Numbered from the stretch's first letter, positions 36,445 through 45,425 are shown. The stretch is 64,000 bases of DNA from Nostoc sp. TCL240-02 (GCF_013343235.1 NZ_CP040094.1:1364501-1428500), one strand, 5' to 3'. Made by a program: numbers and translations. The notes: generated by a model not told the origin, from the letters alone.

Positions 36445-39400
36445 TCACGACCTTGGTCGCAACAGTTGCACAAAGGTATCACTCACAGTATGGTCTTTGG
36501 TATCGGCGGCGTATTGAACTAATTTTTCCTTCAGTTCTTTAGCAGCATCTAACGGGAGTAAGGTTGCTAGCAAAAAGTAGACACCACGAAAACGGGGGTC
36601 GTCCATGTGGTCAATGAGACGGTTTTTAGCTTCCTCACTCTCGCCGAGAAAGTTCTGCACCAAAAAGAAATCTATAATCTTATCGTGGCGGAAATACCAT
36701 TCCCTCTTGGCTTCGCCTTTTTCGTCTTGCCACTGACGGCTGACAACCATTTTATATTTCTCGTCTGACAATGACTGTAATACTTGGTAAAATTCATCCG
36801 CAGGTAACGCTTGCTCATCTTTCAGCCGCATTTGATAGACAGCATCGGAGAATTTTTTCAAGGGAAATTCCTGGTTCCATTCTTGCAAATATTCTGCTGC
36901 CATCAATTGATATTGATGTTGTTGCAAGTGAAATAAATCGGGGTATTCGCCTTGGGATAGCATCAGGGCTACCACAGTTAAATCCATTGGATTAGAGAGA
37001 ACTTTCTCAATCGCGCTTAATTCCTGTGGTGATTGCTGATTAGTGAGGGCTTTAGTTAAAAAACTAGCAGTGGCTTGCTCATAATTAGTACCTTGAACTT
37101 TGGCATTTTTGGGCAGTCGTGGCTGACGGGAAATCAGAAATTGCTGTATTTGTGGTTCTTCAAGGGGCAGCAATTTATATATTTTGGCTGTTGAGGGTGG
37201 TGTCCACTGTAGGGGTTGGGTGGTCATGATGATGTTACCCCGGAAATAGCTTTCGGCAAACTGACAGATTTTTGCCCTGGTGTCGGCGGTAACTTCATTG
37301 AGTCCGTCAATGCAAATATCTAATGCGCCACTGTAAATTAAATTCTTGAGAAAATCAGCATCTTGTGCTTGTCCGTGCAGCTTCGCTTGAATTGCCTCAA
37401 TTACCCCTTTGTCACACTTGTGTGCAGGTAGATAAACCACAAGCCGCCCAGAAGTTTTTACCAAATAGCGCAGAAACATTGACTTACCCAAGCCAGAATC
37501 ACCTTCCAAGATGACTTGTCCTTTGATGCTAGGTAGCACTTGGGTAATTGGTACAGGTTCCTCTACACCGGGAACTTTCACTTTAGAGTTTGGGAAGTAA
37601 GCTTCGGGGTTAAAATTATCTAACCCGGCATCGGCTAGTAGGGAAGGCTTGAAGGGTTCAAATAACTTTTCGCGAAAAAAGGGAACCCAGGTGAGAATTA
37701 AGCCGACGTAGCCAATACCGAGAATGCGCCTCACCCAAGGATTCCAGAAGAAGATTGCTTGAACTTGGGGAAATTTGGGGTAAGCGAAGATGAGGGCTAG
37801 CCAAAAGGCAGCATGAATCAAAATAGTTGTTCTGGCATTGAGAAACCACTGCCAAGTTTTGAGATTAACTATTACTGATTGCAGCGAATCAGCTTCGTTG
37901 GAGCCGGCTTTTTTGAGGTTGTTGTAGTGATTTTCTAAAATAACAATATCTTGTGGTTGCCAAGAAACTTTTCTCGCAACTACAGCAATTTGCTTTGCTA
38001 AGTCTTCCCGTAATCGTGTTAAACCTTGGCTAGATTCCCAGACTTGGGCAAATATTTTAAGAGTTTTATCACCGCGATCGTGTGTTAATGAAGCAGGAAT
38101 TGTTTTAGTATCAGGAAAACCCAGCCATGTAAGCAGTGTTTTGACTTCATCAGTGCCGCCACCCAGGAAATATGTCAAAAATCGCCACTGTTCAAATTCT
38201 GATTGACCTGCGTAATAGATGCTATCCAGAATTACAACAATATTATTTTGGTTGAGTTGTTCTATCTTTCCCAATGCCCATGCTGCACGGTAACGAACAT
38301 CTTTGTCAACGGTTTTATCCTTGAGGAAGTCGAGGATGTCTTTGACGTAGGGTTTGGCTGCCTCCCCCAGATTTCCTAATGCCGATGCCGCACCGGAACG
38401 AAGATTTGAGTCAACGGATTTATCCTTGAGGAAGTCAGCGATGTCTTTGACGTAGGGTTTGGCTGCCTCCTCTAGATTTCCCAATGCCGATGCTGCACCG
38501 GAACGAACATCTTTGTCAACGGTTTTATCTTTGAGGATGTCAGCGATGTCTTTGACGTAGAGTTTAGCTGCCTCCCCCAGATTTCCCAATGCCTCTGCTG
38601 CACCGGAACGAACACTTGAGTCAACGGATTTATCCTTGAGGAAGTCGAGGATGTCTTTGACGTAGGGTTTGGCTGCCTCCCCCAGATTTGACAATGCCTC
38701 TGCTGCACCGGAACGAACAAACGAGTAAACGGTTTTATCCTTGAGGAAGTCGAGGATGTCTTTGACGTAGGGTTTGGCTGCCTCCCCCAGATTTGACAAT
38801 GCCTCTGCTGCACCGGAACGAACATCATTGTCAACGGTTTTATCCTTGAGGATGCCAGCGATGTCTTTGACGTAAGGTTTGGCTGCCTCCCCCAGATTTG
38901 ACAATGCCAATGCTGCATATCTACGAATACTTGAGTAAACGGTTTTATCCTTGAGGAAGTCGAGGATGTCTTTGACGTAGGGTTTGGCTGCCTCCCCCAG
39001 ATTTGACAATGCCTCTGCTGCATATCTACCAACAGAGGAGTCAACAGTTTTATCCTTGAGGATGTCGAGGATGTCTTTGACGTAGGGTTTGGCTGCCTCC
39101 CCCAAATTTCCCAATGCCTTTACTGCACCGGAACGAACAGAGGGGTCAACGGTTTTATCCTTGAGGATGTTGAGGATGTCTTTGACGTAGGGTTTGGCTG
39201 CCTCCCCCAGATTTGACAATGCCTCTGCTGCACCGAAACGAACAGAGGGGTTAACAGTTTTATCCTTGAGGATGCCGAGGATGTCTTTGACGTAGGGTTT
39301 GGCTGCCTCCCCCAGATTTCCCAATGCCTTTACTGCACCGAAACGAACAGAGGGGTCAACAGTTTTATCCTTGAGGATGTCGAGGATGTCTTTGACGTAG

Positions 39401-39864
39401 GGTTTGGCTGCTTCCCCCAGATTTGACAATGCCTCTGCTGCACCGGAACGAACATCATTGTCAACGGTTTTATCCTTGAGGATGTCAGCGATATCTTTGA
39501 CGTAGGGTTTGGCTGCCTCCCCCAGATTTCCCAATGCCGATGCTGCACTGGAACGAACAGAGGGGTCAACGGTTTTATCCTTGAGGATTTTGGCAGCTTT
39601 CTGAACAATATCCTCTGGTTTCTGAACCACCGATTTAAAATTTTTTAGATCATATTCCTTGAATATTGCAAAAGTGAGTTTCTTTACTCCGTCATATCCA
39701 TCATCAAAGGCAGCTACGATACCGTTAATCTGCCACGCCTGCGGTGTAGGCTTCGGCTGTTCTTTCGCGCTCACCCAAGGCAAGGCGAGGAGGAGAGTCA
39801 ACAACATGGTAAAGGGAAAAAGGAAAAAGGGCGACGATCGCTTTTTAATTATGTGCAGATACAT
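36445..39864 (-). CDS. Membrane NACHT NTPase with exported HEAT-repeat solenoid
   Basis: 1139 residues. In order: an N-terminal signal or anchor (FFLFPFTMLLTLLLALPWVSA, about 13-33); thirteen 35-residue HEAT-like repeats (about 95-530, unit KDKTVDPSVRSGAAEALSNL, then GEAAKPYVKDILDIL); a helical spacer; two membrane helices (about 679-696 and 712-730); a NACHT domain with Walker A GDSGLGKS (788-795) and Walker B LDICIDGLNEV (848-858); and a C-terminal helical region with FRHDKIIDFFLVQNFLG. NACHT proteins are STAND-class switches, and bacterial ones include phage-defence proteins. Here the likely topology puts the HEAT repeats outside and the NTPase inside. No effector domain is recognised. It is a single gene with no obvious partner. 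Function unknown. Confidence 0.85.
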   Translation of the reverse strand: MYLHIIKKRSSPFFLFPFTMLLTLLLALPWVSAKEQPKPTPQAWQINGIVAAFDDGYDGVKKLTFAIFKEYDLKNFKSVVQKPEDIVQKAAKILKDKTVDPSVRSSAASALGNLGEAAKPYVKDIADILKDKTVDNDVRSGAAEALSNLGEAAKPYVKDILDILKDKTVDPSVRFGAVKALGNLGEAAKPYVKDILGILKDKTVNPSVRFGAAEALSNLGEAAKPYVKDILNILKDKTVDPSVRSGAVKALGNLGEAAKPYVKDILDILKDKTVDSSVGRYAAEALSNLGEAAKPYVKDILDFLKDKTVYSSIRRYAALALSNLGEAAKPYVKDIAGILKDKTVDNDVRSGAAEALSNLGEAAKPYVKDILDFLKDKTVYSFVRSGAAEALSNLGEAAKPYVKDILDFLKDKSVDSSVRSGAAEALGNLGEAAKLYVKDIADILKDKTVDKDVRSGAASALGNLEEAAKPYVKDIADFLKDKSVDSNLRSGAASALGNLGEAAKPYVKDILDFLKDKTVDKDVRYRAAWALGKIEQLNQNNIVVILDSIYYAGQSEFEQWRFLTYFLGGGTDEVKTLLTWLGFPDTKTIPASLTHDRGDKTLKIFAQVWESSQGLTRLREDLAKQIAVVARKVSWQPQDIVILENHYNNLKKAGSNEADSLQSVIVNLKTWQWFLNARTTILIHAAFWLALIFAYPKFPQVQAIFFWNPWVRRILGIGYVGLILTWVPFFREKLFEPFKPSLLADAGLDNFNPEAYFPNSKVKVPGVEEPVPITQVLPSIKGQVILEGDSGLGKSMFLRYLVKTSGRLVVYLPAHKCDKGVIEAIQAKLHGQAQDADFLKNLIYSGALDICIDGLNEVTADTRAKICQFAESYFRGNIIMTTQPLQWTPPSTAKIYKLLPLEEPQIQQFLISRQPRLPKNAKVQGTNYEQATASFLTKALTNQQSPQELSAIEKVLSNPMDLTVVALMLSQGEYPDLFHLQQHQYQLMAAEYLQEWNQEFPLKKFSDAVYQMRLKDEQALPADEFYQVLQSLSDEKYKMVVSRQWQDEKGEAKREWYFRHDKIIDFFLVQNFLGESEEAKNRLIDHMDDPRFRGVYFLLATLLPLDAAKELKEKLVQYAADTKDHTVSDTFVQLLRPRS
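38260..39582 (-). repeat. Thirteen tandem 105-bp coding repeats
   Basis: The HEAT-coding part of the NACHT gene consists of 105-bp units with long identical stretches, such as GACGTAGGGTTTGGCTGCCT on the plus strand. Units occur every 35 codons without length change, 13 in all; the last diverges halfway. The DNA likeness shows recent expansion or gene conversion and predicts copy-number variation between strains. Confidence 0.9.
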
Positions 39865-39870
39865 TTGTAT

Positions 39871-39901
39871 AATTCGTAATTCGTAATTCGTAATTCGTAA
39901 T
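39871..39901 (+). repeat. Heptamer STRR (ATTCGTA)
   Basis: Four copies of AATTCGT just upstream of the NACHT gene start. The 39865-40197 spacer also holds an inverted copy of the palindromic repeat described at 40111-40138, and no gene. Confidence 0.75.
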
Positions 39902-40110
39902 TTTTTTAGAAATAAAGGCTGTTTCTGCCCTTTCCTTGGTAGAGCAAGAGAAGGGAGTTAGGTTTTTACTAGTAAAACTGGAACCGCTACAGTTATCTTT
40001 TTACCGTCTGATAACTTAACCTAGCCAGAAATGGAATATTAATGTAAATACTACAGGAATTTCAAAAGATACGCTCAGAGTATAATACTGAGCTTGCCTG
40101 AGCGATGGTA

Positions 40111-40138
40111 GGTAGGCGTAGCCCGTCGTAGACATCGC
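40111..40138 (-). repeat. Inverted copy of the dispersed palindromic repeat
   Basis: TAGGCGTAGCCCGTCGTAGA plus CATCGC is the reverse complement of the element at 2463-2491. Intergenic, 60 bases before the Rpn-type gene. Confidence 0.7.
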
Positions 40139-40197
40139 CTACTCAAACCACTGCACGAGATAATAACAATACCTCGTTCAATTGTTAGCGATCGCTA

Positions 40198-41049
40198 ATG
40201 TCTTTTGATAACCTCTGCAAACTCCTGTCCGAAAAACATCCTGCTACCTTTGCCAGTTGGGTTTTAGGTACACCGCAAACTTCCGTCACAGTCCTCAAAA
40301 CCGAATTGAGCATTGAACCAATTCGCGCTGATTATGTAACATTTTTACAATTACAAGGACGCATTCTGCATCTGGAATTTCAAACCAAACTAGAATCTAC
40401 GCCACCCCTACCCTTGCGGATGCTAGATTATTGGGTACGCTTGTTTCGTTTGTATCGTCTACCAATAACGCAAGTTGTCGTATTATTGCTTCCCCCTGCA
40501 CCAAGAACAGTAATTGAAACTGTCTTTAGTGTCGAAACTACCCGTCATGAATATCGCGTGATTCGCTTATGGGAAGAAAATCCCGAACTATTCCTCAACG
40601 ATCCTGCTTTGTTACCATTAGCACCACTGGCGGCAACCACGCAACCCCAAGCATTGTTGCAACAAGTTGTGGGCAAAGTTAATCAACTTGAGCCAAGACA
40701 ACGACCAGAAATTTCCGCGTATACCCAAATCTTAGCGGGGTTAAAATACAATCAAGACTTGATTCGACAATTATTTCGGGAGGGTATGATGCGCGAGTCA
40801 GTAATTTATCAAGAAATTCTCGCTGAAGGCGAACAACGCGGCGAACAACGAGGAGAACTAAGAGGACGAAAGGCAGAAGGGCAATTGCTCATTCTCCGTC
40901 AGCTTACTCGACGGGTAGGAGAATTACCCCAAGAGGTGCTAGACCGTATTGAAACTCTCTCTTTAGAGCAATTAGAAAATCTTGGTGAAGCATTATTGGA
41001 TTTTCAGGCGATCGCGGATTTAGAAATCTGGTTTAGTACATTAGAGTAG
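40198..41049 (+). CDS. Rpn-type putative nuclease with DUF4351
   Basis: 283 residues. The N-terminal PD-(D/E)XK-like fold has IRADYVTFLQLQ followed by RILHLEFQTKLE (acidic residue, then E-X-Q/K), as in the Rpn/YhgA-like family of recombination-promoting nucleases. A C-terminal DUF4351 follows (LRQLTRRVGELPQEVLDRIETL, then LEQLENLGEALLDFQAIADLEIW). Between them is a charged run of EGEQRGEQRGELRGRK. Such genes are multicopy in Nostoc genomes and behave like selfish or mobile genes; the biological role is unsettled. A truncated duplicate follows immediately. Confidence 0.82.
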   Translation: MSFDNLCKLLSEKHPATFASWVLGTPQTSVTVLKTELSIEPIRADYVTFLQLQGRILHLEFQTKLESTPPLPLRMLDYWVRLFRLYRLPITQVVVLLLPPAPRTVIETVFSVETTRHEYRVIRLWEENPELFLNDPALLPLAPLAATTQPQALLQQVVGKVNQLEPRQRPEISAYTQILAGLKYNQDLIRQLFREGMMRESVIYQEILAEGEQRGEQRGELRGRKAEGQLLILRQLTRRVGELPQEVLDRIETLSLEQLENLGEALLDFQAIADLEIWFSTLE

Positions 41050-41087
41050 CAGCTAATTAAATCTAGTCTCTATGTCGCCCCTTGAAG

Positions 41088-41369
41088 TCTTTTTGATAAC
41101 CTCTGCAAACTACATTCCGGGAGGGTATGATGCGCGAGTCAGTGATTTATCAAGAAATTCTCGCTGAAGGCGAACAACGCGGCGAACAACGAGAACGAGC
41201 GCTGGTTCTCCGTCAGATGACTCGACGGGTGGGAGAATTACCCCAAGAGGTACTAAACCGTATTGAAACTCTCTCCTTAGAACAATTAGAAAATCTCGGT
41301 GAAGCATTGTTGGATTTTCAGGCGATTGCGGATTTAGAAGCCTGGTTTGCTACATTAGAGTTCAATTAA
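41088..41369 (+). pseudogene. Internally deleted duplicate of the Rpn/DUF4351 gene
   Basis: Bases 41088-41113 repeat the first codons of the preceding gene (TTTTTGATAACCTCTGCAAA). They then jump directly to GGGAGGGTATGATGCGCGAG, the sequence encoding the middle of that gene, and continue to its end at about 90% identity. About 190 codons are missing and the two parts are in different frames, with one extra T near the start. An ATG at 41127 behind GGGAGG could still give an 80-residue DUF4351-only protein (41127-41369). Confidence 0.75.
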
Positions 41370-41693
41370 CTTGAAGCCCCAAGGTTTGAGAGCCGCTAAA
41401 GCTATTTCTTCACTTACACCTTCATAAGCCTCCCATTCCAACGGATGCTCTTTAGGATGTCCGTCGCCGACATTACCTGCAACTTTAATTATTGGACAGT
41501 TGGCGATGCGATCGCGCTCTAGCCCTTTTGGAACTACTAGTTGGACTTTGTGACCGATAAACTTCGCTGTACTTTCTTCAGCAATCGATTCACGGATTAA
41601 ACAAATATCACCAGCTGTCCCCCAAGTAGTTTGGTAGATGTGGAGGAATGATATATAAGGTGCTGGTTTGATGGATCTTTTTAGAACATGCAT
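41355..41693 (-). CDS. Conserved hypothetical protein (112 aa)
   Basis: 112 residues, soluble, starting MHVLKRSIKPAPYISFLHIY and ending GFKLIEL. No domain is recognised. Central part: STAKFIGHKVQLVVPKGLERDRIANCPIIKVAGNVGDGHP. Its 3' end overlaps the truncated DUF4351 duplicate by 15 bases on the opposite strand. It looks real because it is a complete frame with protein-like composition and is not the shadow of another gene. Function unknown. Confidence 0.6.
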   Translation of the reverse strand: MHVLKRSIKPAPYISFLHIYQTTWGTAGDICLIRESIAEESTAKFIGHKVQLVVPKGLERDRIANCPIIKVAGNVGDGHPKEHPLEWEAYEGVSEEIALAALKPWGFKLIEL

Positions 41694-41856
41694 TATCTGT
41701 AATCCTTACACTATGAATCAAAAATCATAAATCATATAAGTATTTTCTATCACGTTCGTAGGGAAGAAGAATGTTTTTAACTCACTTTTTGCACCTAGTC
41801 TAAGTGATTAGAGACTTCTTGGTGGAATATAGTGGTTTTCTAGTCATAATACAGAC

Positions 41857-41893
41857 CTAACCCCCAGCCCTTCCCTACAAGGGAAGGGGAGTA
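41857..41893. repeat. Hairpin repeat CCCTTCCCTACAAGGGAAGGG
   Basis: CCTAACCCCCAGCCC, then CTTCCCTACAAGGGAAGGGG. A near-identical copy lies at 61890-61927. It is a common cyanobacterial intergenic hairpin. The 41694-42009 spacer also holds AGCGAAGCGGTAGCGAC-type repeats around 41930-41970 and no gene. Confidence 0.65.
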
Positions 41894-42009
41894 AGATTAG
41901 AGTGGAATGGCATACAAAGGAGTGTAGACGCATTAGCGAAGCGGTAGCGACGTTCGCGTAGCGTCTCCCCTTGGGAGAAGGAGCGTCAGTGGCTTGTCGT
42001 AACACATTG

Positions 42010-44535
42010 CTAGAACACGATAATTGCCCACAAACTAGCTCCCAAAGCGATCGCAGCTAGGTATTGCCCAAGGAGCGATCGCACTGGTTGCTTGGCAATC
42101 TTTTGCGTTAATAACATAGTCATCAACACTGAGAAAATTATCGTTGCACCTTGCAAAAAGGCAATCACAGCCGGGTGAGCAACCAATATTGGCAATTGTT
42201 CTCCACTCAAACCAAGAGTAGCAAAGGTAACAGGCAAAATCCGCCCGCCTTCGCCTAAGCCCAAACGCAGATAATGAGCTAAGTTTCCCCCCAACACTAA
42301 TGGTAAATAGCCATAAGCAAGTTCTACAAATGATTTTGGTTTTCGGTTAAAGTTCAACAGTTTCAGCAAGCCATAAGCCCCAAAGGTAAAAATCGCTGGG
42401 ATAATTAACACTAGCAGTGATAATCCCAAATGCTCCCAAAACTGAGTTAAATCCAGTTGTAACCCCAACCAAGATTGTAATTCTGGCAAGCGATGCAGAT
42501 ATATTCCACCCAAGAGCAAAAATAATAATGCTACTTCATAAGTGCGGGGTACATGAGTAGTCCACAGTTCAATTGCAGGGGGACGCAAGTTGAATTCAAC
42601 GGAACGATGGGGACAGGCTTTTAAGCAAGTCATACAAAGTACGCAATCTCTGTTATCTTCTAATTGCGCTGGGTGCGAATATAAAGGACATCCATTGGTT
42701 TCCATGCCTTCGCCCTTTTGTGGCCCACCTTTATAACACTGATAAGTAGTGCAACTGGCAGAACATATTCCTTGCTGGGCGCGGAGTTCTGTCATTGACA
42801 GTTTGGCAAATAAACCATTCATCCCACCGATGGGGCAGAGATATCGACACCAAAACCGCCGCTCAAAAAGTGTGGAGAAAATCATTGCCCCAGCAGTAAT
42901 TAACAACAGTAAACAAGCGCTGAGGTAAGCGGTATTCTCTAAATGCCAGAGTTCCTCCCATAAGAAAATTAGGGTGAACAAACCAAACATGAACCATCCG
43001 CCCCATTTCTCAGCTTCCTCTCTCGGCCAGCGCTTGAGTTTTCGCGGCCACAGCCAGAGAGATAACTTTTGGGTAATTTCCCCGTAAATCATGAAGGGAC
43101 AAACAGAACACCAGATGCGTCCCAAAAAGGGAAAGAGAAATAAAAAGAACGGCCACCACCAAGCCCAAAATAGATTTAAGACGAAATTGCGATCGCGGGT
43201 TTGTGGCCCAATAAATAATATTGCAACAATAATTGCAAAAGCCGTTGCAGTAAAACCGTAGTTAATGCGATCGGGCCACCAAGGACTACGCAAAAACCGC
43301 CGCAAATTAGGATAGGCATTTAACAGATTCACGCGAAATCGTTTTTTCTTCGCTTCGGCTGGCCAGAAAATTTCTTCTGTTAATTCATTAGCACCCTCAG
43401 CTTGGACGATCGCTCTTTCAACCAGATTTTTCAATTCCTTGAGGTTCCCAGGAAAATCATAAGACTGTAGCCGACGTAAAGCTTCTGGGGTGATGTGTGG
43501 TTTCAGAACCCCTCTAGAGCGAATGTAGAGACTAGTATAATATTCAACCTGTGCTTGAACATCAGCTTTCCGCACCCGGAGGGGCGGTACTTTAATAATG
43601 TGACCAACAGAACGTTCAATGGTCGGCTGAGTTTTTTCTGAAACAATCAGAATGCGTGCTTTACTGGGACGAGGTTGGACTGCTGTCTCTCCAGAACGAC
43701 TGACGGGAGTATATGTGCCAGTTTTGAGCAACTGCGTCACGGGAGGCAATAATTCTTCAGGCAATTCTTGGATGTTGTTGAGAACTAAAGTACCTTCTCC
43801 CAACCATTCCAACAGTCCTGGTTTACCGCCAGCGCGACCGAATAAATCTGCACCGCTAGTTTGCAGAATACCGCAATTGACTTTAATTATCGGTTCTCGC
43901 CGTTTTGGAGAACCAAAGTGGATAAGGGCTGCTATGTTGTCCTTTTCTAACCCTGGTTCTCCAAAAATATCCACTGATTTGCGGTCAGCCGCCGCTTCTC
44001 GAATTTGCTCGCGCAGCCGCACAGCATAGCGACTTGTACCGACAATTCCCCGTTGCGCTTTAGTAACTAAGTATGGTCGCAAAGCTATGGAACGTTCTTG
44101 TTCGTAACCAAGTGCAGATGTTACCTGAGCTAATTCTTGAGCCAATTGGCGGGAAAAAGCCTGAGCAATTTCAGGGTATTGGGTGACTAATGGACGAAAT
44201 TTAGCAGCAGGTACAACCCAGAAGTGACATTCGGTTACTGTAGTAATTGTGAATGAAGTTAATTCATCCAACAGCAATTCTTTGAGTTCAATCACAGATC
44301 CGGGAAGGAATCCACAAGCTAAGGCTGGGTTGGTTTCATTGGTGGTATTGCTTTCGAGTTGACCTTCTACAAGAATATAAAGTGCTTCTGGAGGAGTACC
44401 CTCACTAACTAAGTCAGTTTCAGCTGGCACAACTTGTTCTTCAATTACTTGTGCGATCGCATTTAACACTTCAGGCGAGAGAATTCCTAAAGTGGTGCGT
44501 TCTTGTAGCCATAGAACTGTTTCTGGAGATGTCAT
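42010..44535 (-). CDS. cNMP-binding / degenerate sigma54-AAA / polyferredoxin membrane fusion
   Basis: 841 residues from ATG 44535, which has GGAG upstream; a Met 19 codons earlier is less likely. Domains: a cyclic-nucleotide-binding fold (about 10-130, ALYILVEGQLE ... FLPGSVIELKELL); a sigma54-activator-like AAA+ domain (about 160-385) ending PLRVRKADV ... YDFPGNLKELKNLVERAIV; then a multi-helix membrane part with Cys motifs CSVCP, CRYLCP, CSASC and the 4Fe-4S motif CVLCMTCLKACP (631-642), like NapH/NosR-type polyferredoxins. Walker A is GEPGLEKD and Walker B is LVLNNIQE instead of LFLDEIGE, and the GAFTGA loop is missing. The AAA part is therefore probably not an active sigma54 activator. 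Possibly a redox and ligand-sensing membrane protein; inference only. Confidence 0.82.
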   Translation of the reverse strand: MTSPETVLWLQERTTLGILSPEVLNAIAQVIEEQVVPAETDLVSEGTPPEALYILVEGQLESNTTNETNPALACGFLPGSVIELKELLLDELTSFTITTVTECHFWVVPAAKFRPLVTQYPEIAQAFSRQLAQELAQVTSALGYEQERSIALRPYLVTKAQRGIVGTSRYAVRLREQIREAAADRKSVDIFGEPGLEKDNIAALIHFGSPKRREPIIKVNCGILQTSGADLFGRAGGKPGLLEWLGEGTLVLNNIQELPEELLPPVTQLLKTGTYTPVSRSGETAVQPRPSKARILIVSEKTQPTIERSVGHIIKVPPLRVRKADVQAQVEYYTSLYIRSRGVLKPHITPEALRRLQSYDFPGNLKELKNLVERAIVQAEGANELTEEIFWPAEAKKKRFRVNLLNAYPNLRRFLRSPWWPDRINYGFTATAFAIIVAILFIGPQTRDRNFVLNLFWAWWWPFFLFLFPFLGRIWCSVCPFMIYGEITQKLSLWLWPRKLKRWPREEAEKWGGWFMFGLFTLIFLWEELWHLENTAYLSACLLLLITAGAMIFSTLFERRFWCRYLCPIGGMNGLFAKLSMTELRAQQGICSASCTTYQCYKGGPQKGEGMETNGCPLYSHPAQLEDNRDCVLCMTCLKACPHRSVEFNLRPPAIELWTTHVPRTYEVALLFLLLGGIYLHRLPELQSWLGLQLDLTQFWEHLGLSLLVLIIPAIFTFGAYGLLKLLNFNRKPKSFVELAYGYLPLVLGGNLAHYLRLGLGEGGRILPVTFATLGLSGEQLPILVAHPAVIAFLQGATIIFSVLMTMLLTQKIAKQPVRSLLGQYLAAIALGASLWAIIVF

Positions 44536-44736
44536 CTTAAGTTCTCCGTGTAGGCTGTTATGTATAACTGTTTTAAATTCGGTGGAATACACTAGGAGCG
44601 TACATCTGTACGCCTCTACCGGGTATTACATCCAAACAAGAACCGCTATCAAAGAAATTATCCTCTGAAAGCAATGGCAAAATATCTGTGTACGGCTGTT
44701 ATGGATTAATATCTGAGAATTAATCGGGGATGAATT

Positions 44737-45372
44737 ATGGCACTATATCTAGACTCAGCGATCGCATCTGAAGCCGAAGTTGTTAAGCTTTGGGGATGGG
44801 TGAAAGGCATTACCACCAATCCCACGCTGTTGTCTCAAAGCGATACTCCACCAGAAACCACGCTCAAAAATTTGGTTTCCTTGACGAATGGCCCTTTATA
44901 CTATCAACTTGTGGCATCTGATAAAGCCGGGATGCTAGCTGAAGGTAGAAAAGCTTTCGAGATTATTGGTTCACAAACAATTTTGAAGATTCCCGCAACG
45001 CCGTTAGGTTTTGAAGTGGTGGCGAGTCTATCACCAGAAATTACCTGTTCGGTGACAGCAATTTACAGTGCAGCACAAGCAGCAGTAGCACGGGAGGCGG
45101 GAGCGAAAATTGCCATAGCTTATGTAAATCGAGCTACGCGGTTGTTAGGTGACGGTATTGCCTTAGTGCGGGATATGGCTAGCGTCCTCAAAGGCAGTGA
45201 TACAGAGATTTTGGCAGCTAGCATCAAATCTCCTGAAGAAGCAGCCGCATCATTGCAAGCCGGGGCCCATCATTTGACTTTACCATTGGCAATGTTGCAA
45301 GCGATGGCAACTCATGAGTTTTCACAGAAAACGGTTGAAGAATTCGCTAAAGGAGGCATTGGTTTAAGATAA
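44737..45372 (+). CDS. Transaldolase / fructose-6-phosphate aldolase family protein
   Basis: 211 residues, the size of the short TalC/FSA-type enzymes. Seen: LYLDSAIASE, the conserved ITTNPTLL, the Schiff-base lysine in ILKIPATPLGFEV (Lys about 88) and SVTAIYSAAQAAVAREAGA. It would catalyse aldol cleavage or formation between C3 and C6/C7 sugar phosphates in the cytoplasm; which reaction cannot be told from sequence. It is divergent from the Fe-S fusion gene (about 200 bp between). Confidence 0.85.
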   Translation: MALYLDSAIASEAEVVKLWGWVKGITTNPTLLSQSDTPPETTLKNLVSLTNGPLYYQLVASDKAGMLAEGRKAFEIIGSQTILKIPATPLGFEVVASLSPEITCSVTAIYSAAQAAVAREAGAKIAIAYVNRATRLLGDGIALVRDMASVLKGSDTEILAASIKSPEEAAASLQAGAHHLTLPLAMLQAMATHEFSQKTVEEFAKGGIGLR

Positions 45373-45421
45373 TTCGTAATTCGTAATGACGCTCGAATAC
45401 TCGCTAACGTAATTCGTAATT
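45372..45421. repeat. Copy of the TAATTCGTAATGACGC element
   Basis: AATTCGTAATTCGTAATGAC, then GCTCGAATACTCGCTAACGT and AATTCGTAATT: the same building blocks as the element at 9905-10006, directly after the transaldolase-like stop codon. Confidence 0.6.
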
Positions 45422-45425
45422 AAAT

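Noticed and set aside
38472..39608. Long antisense or out-of-frame open frames across the HEAT repeats
   Set aside because: They are shadows of a 105-bp repeat whose length is divisible by three, so any frame without a stop in one unit stays open throughout.
42010..44535. Ordinary sigma54-dependent activator
   Set aside because: GAFTGA loop absent, Walker B residues replaced, no DNA-binding HTH at the C-terminus, and a membrane Fe-S domain instead.
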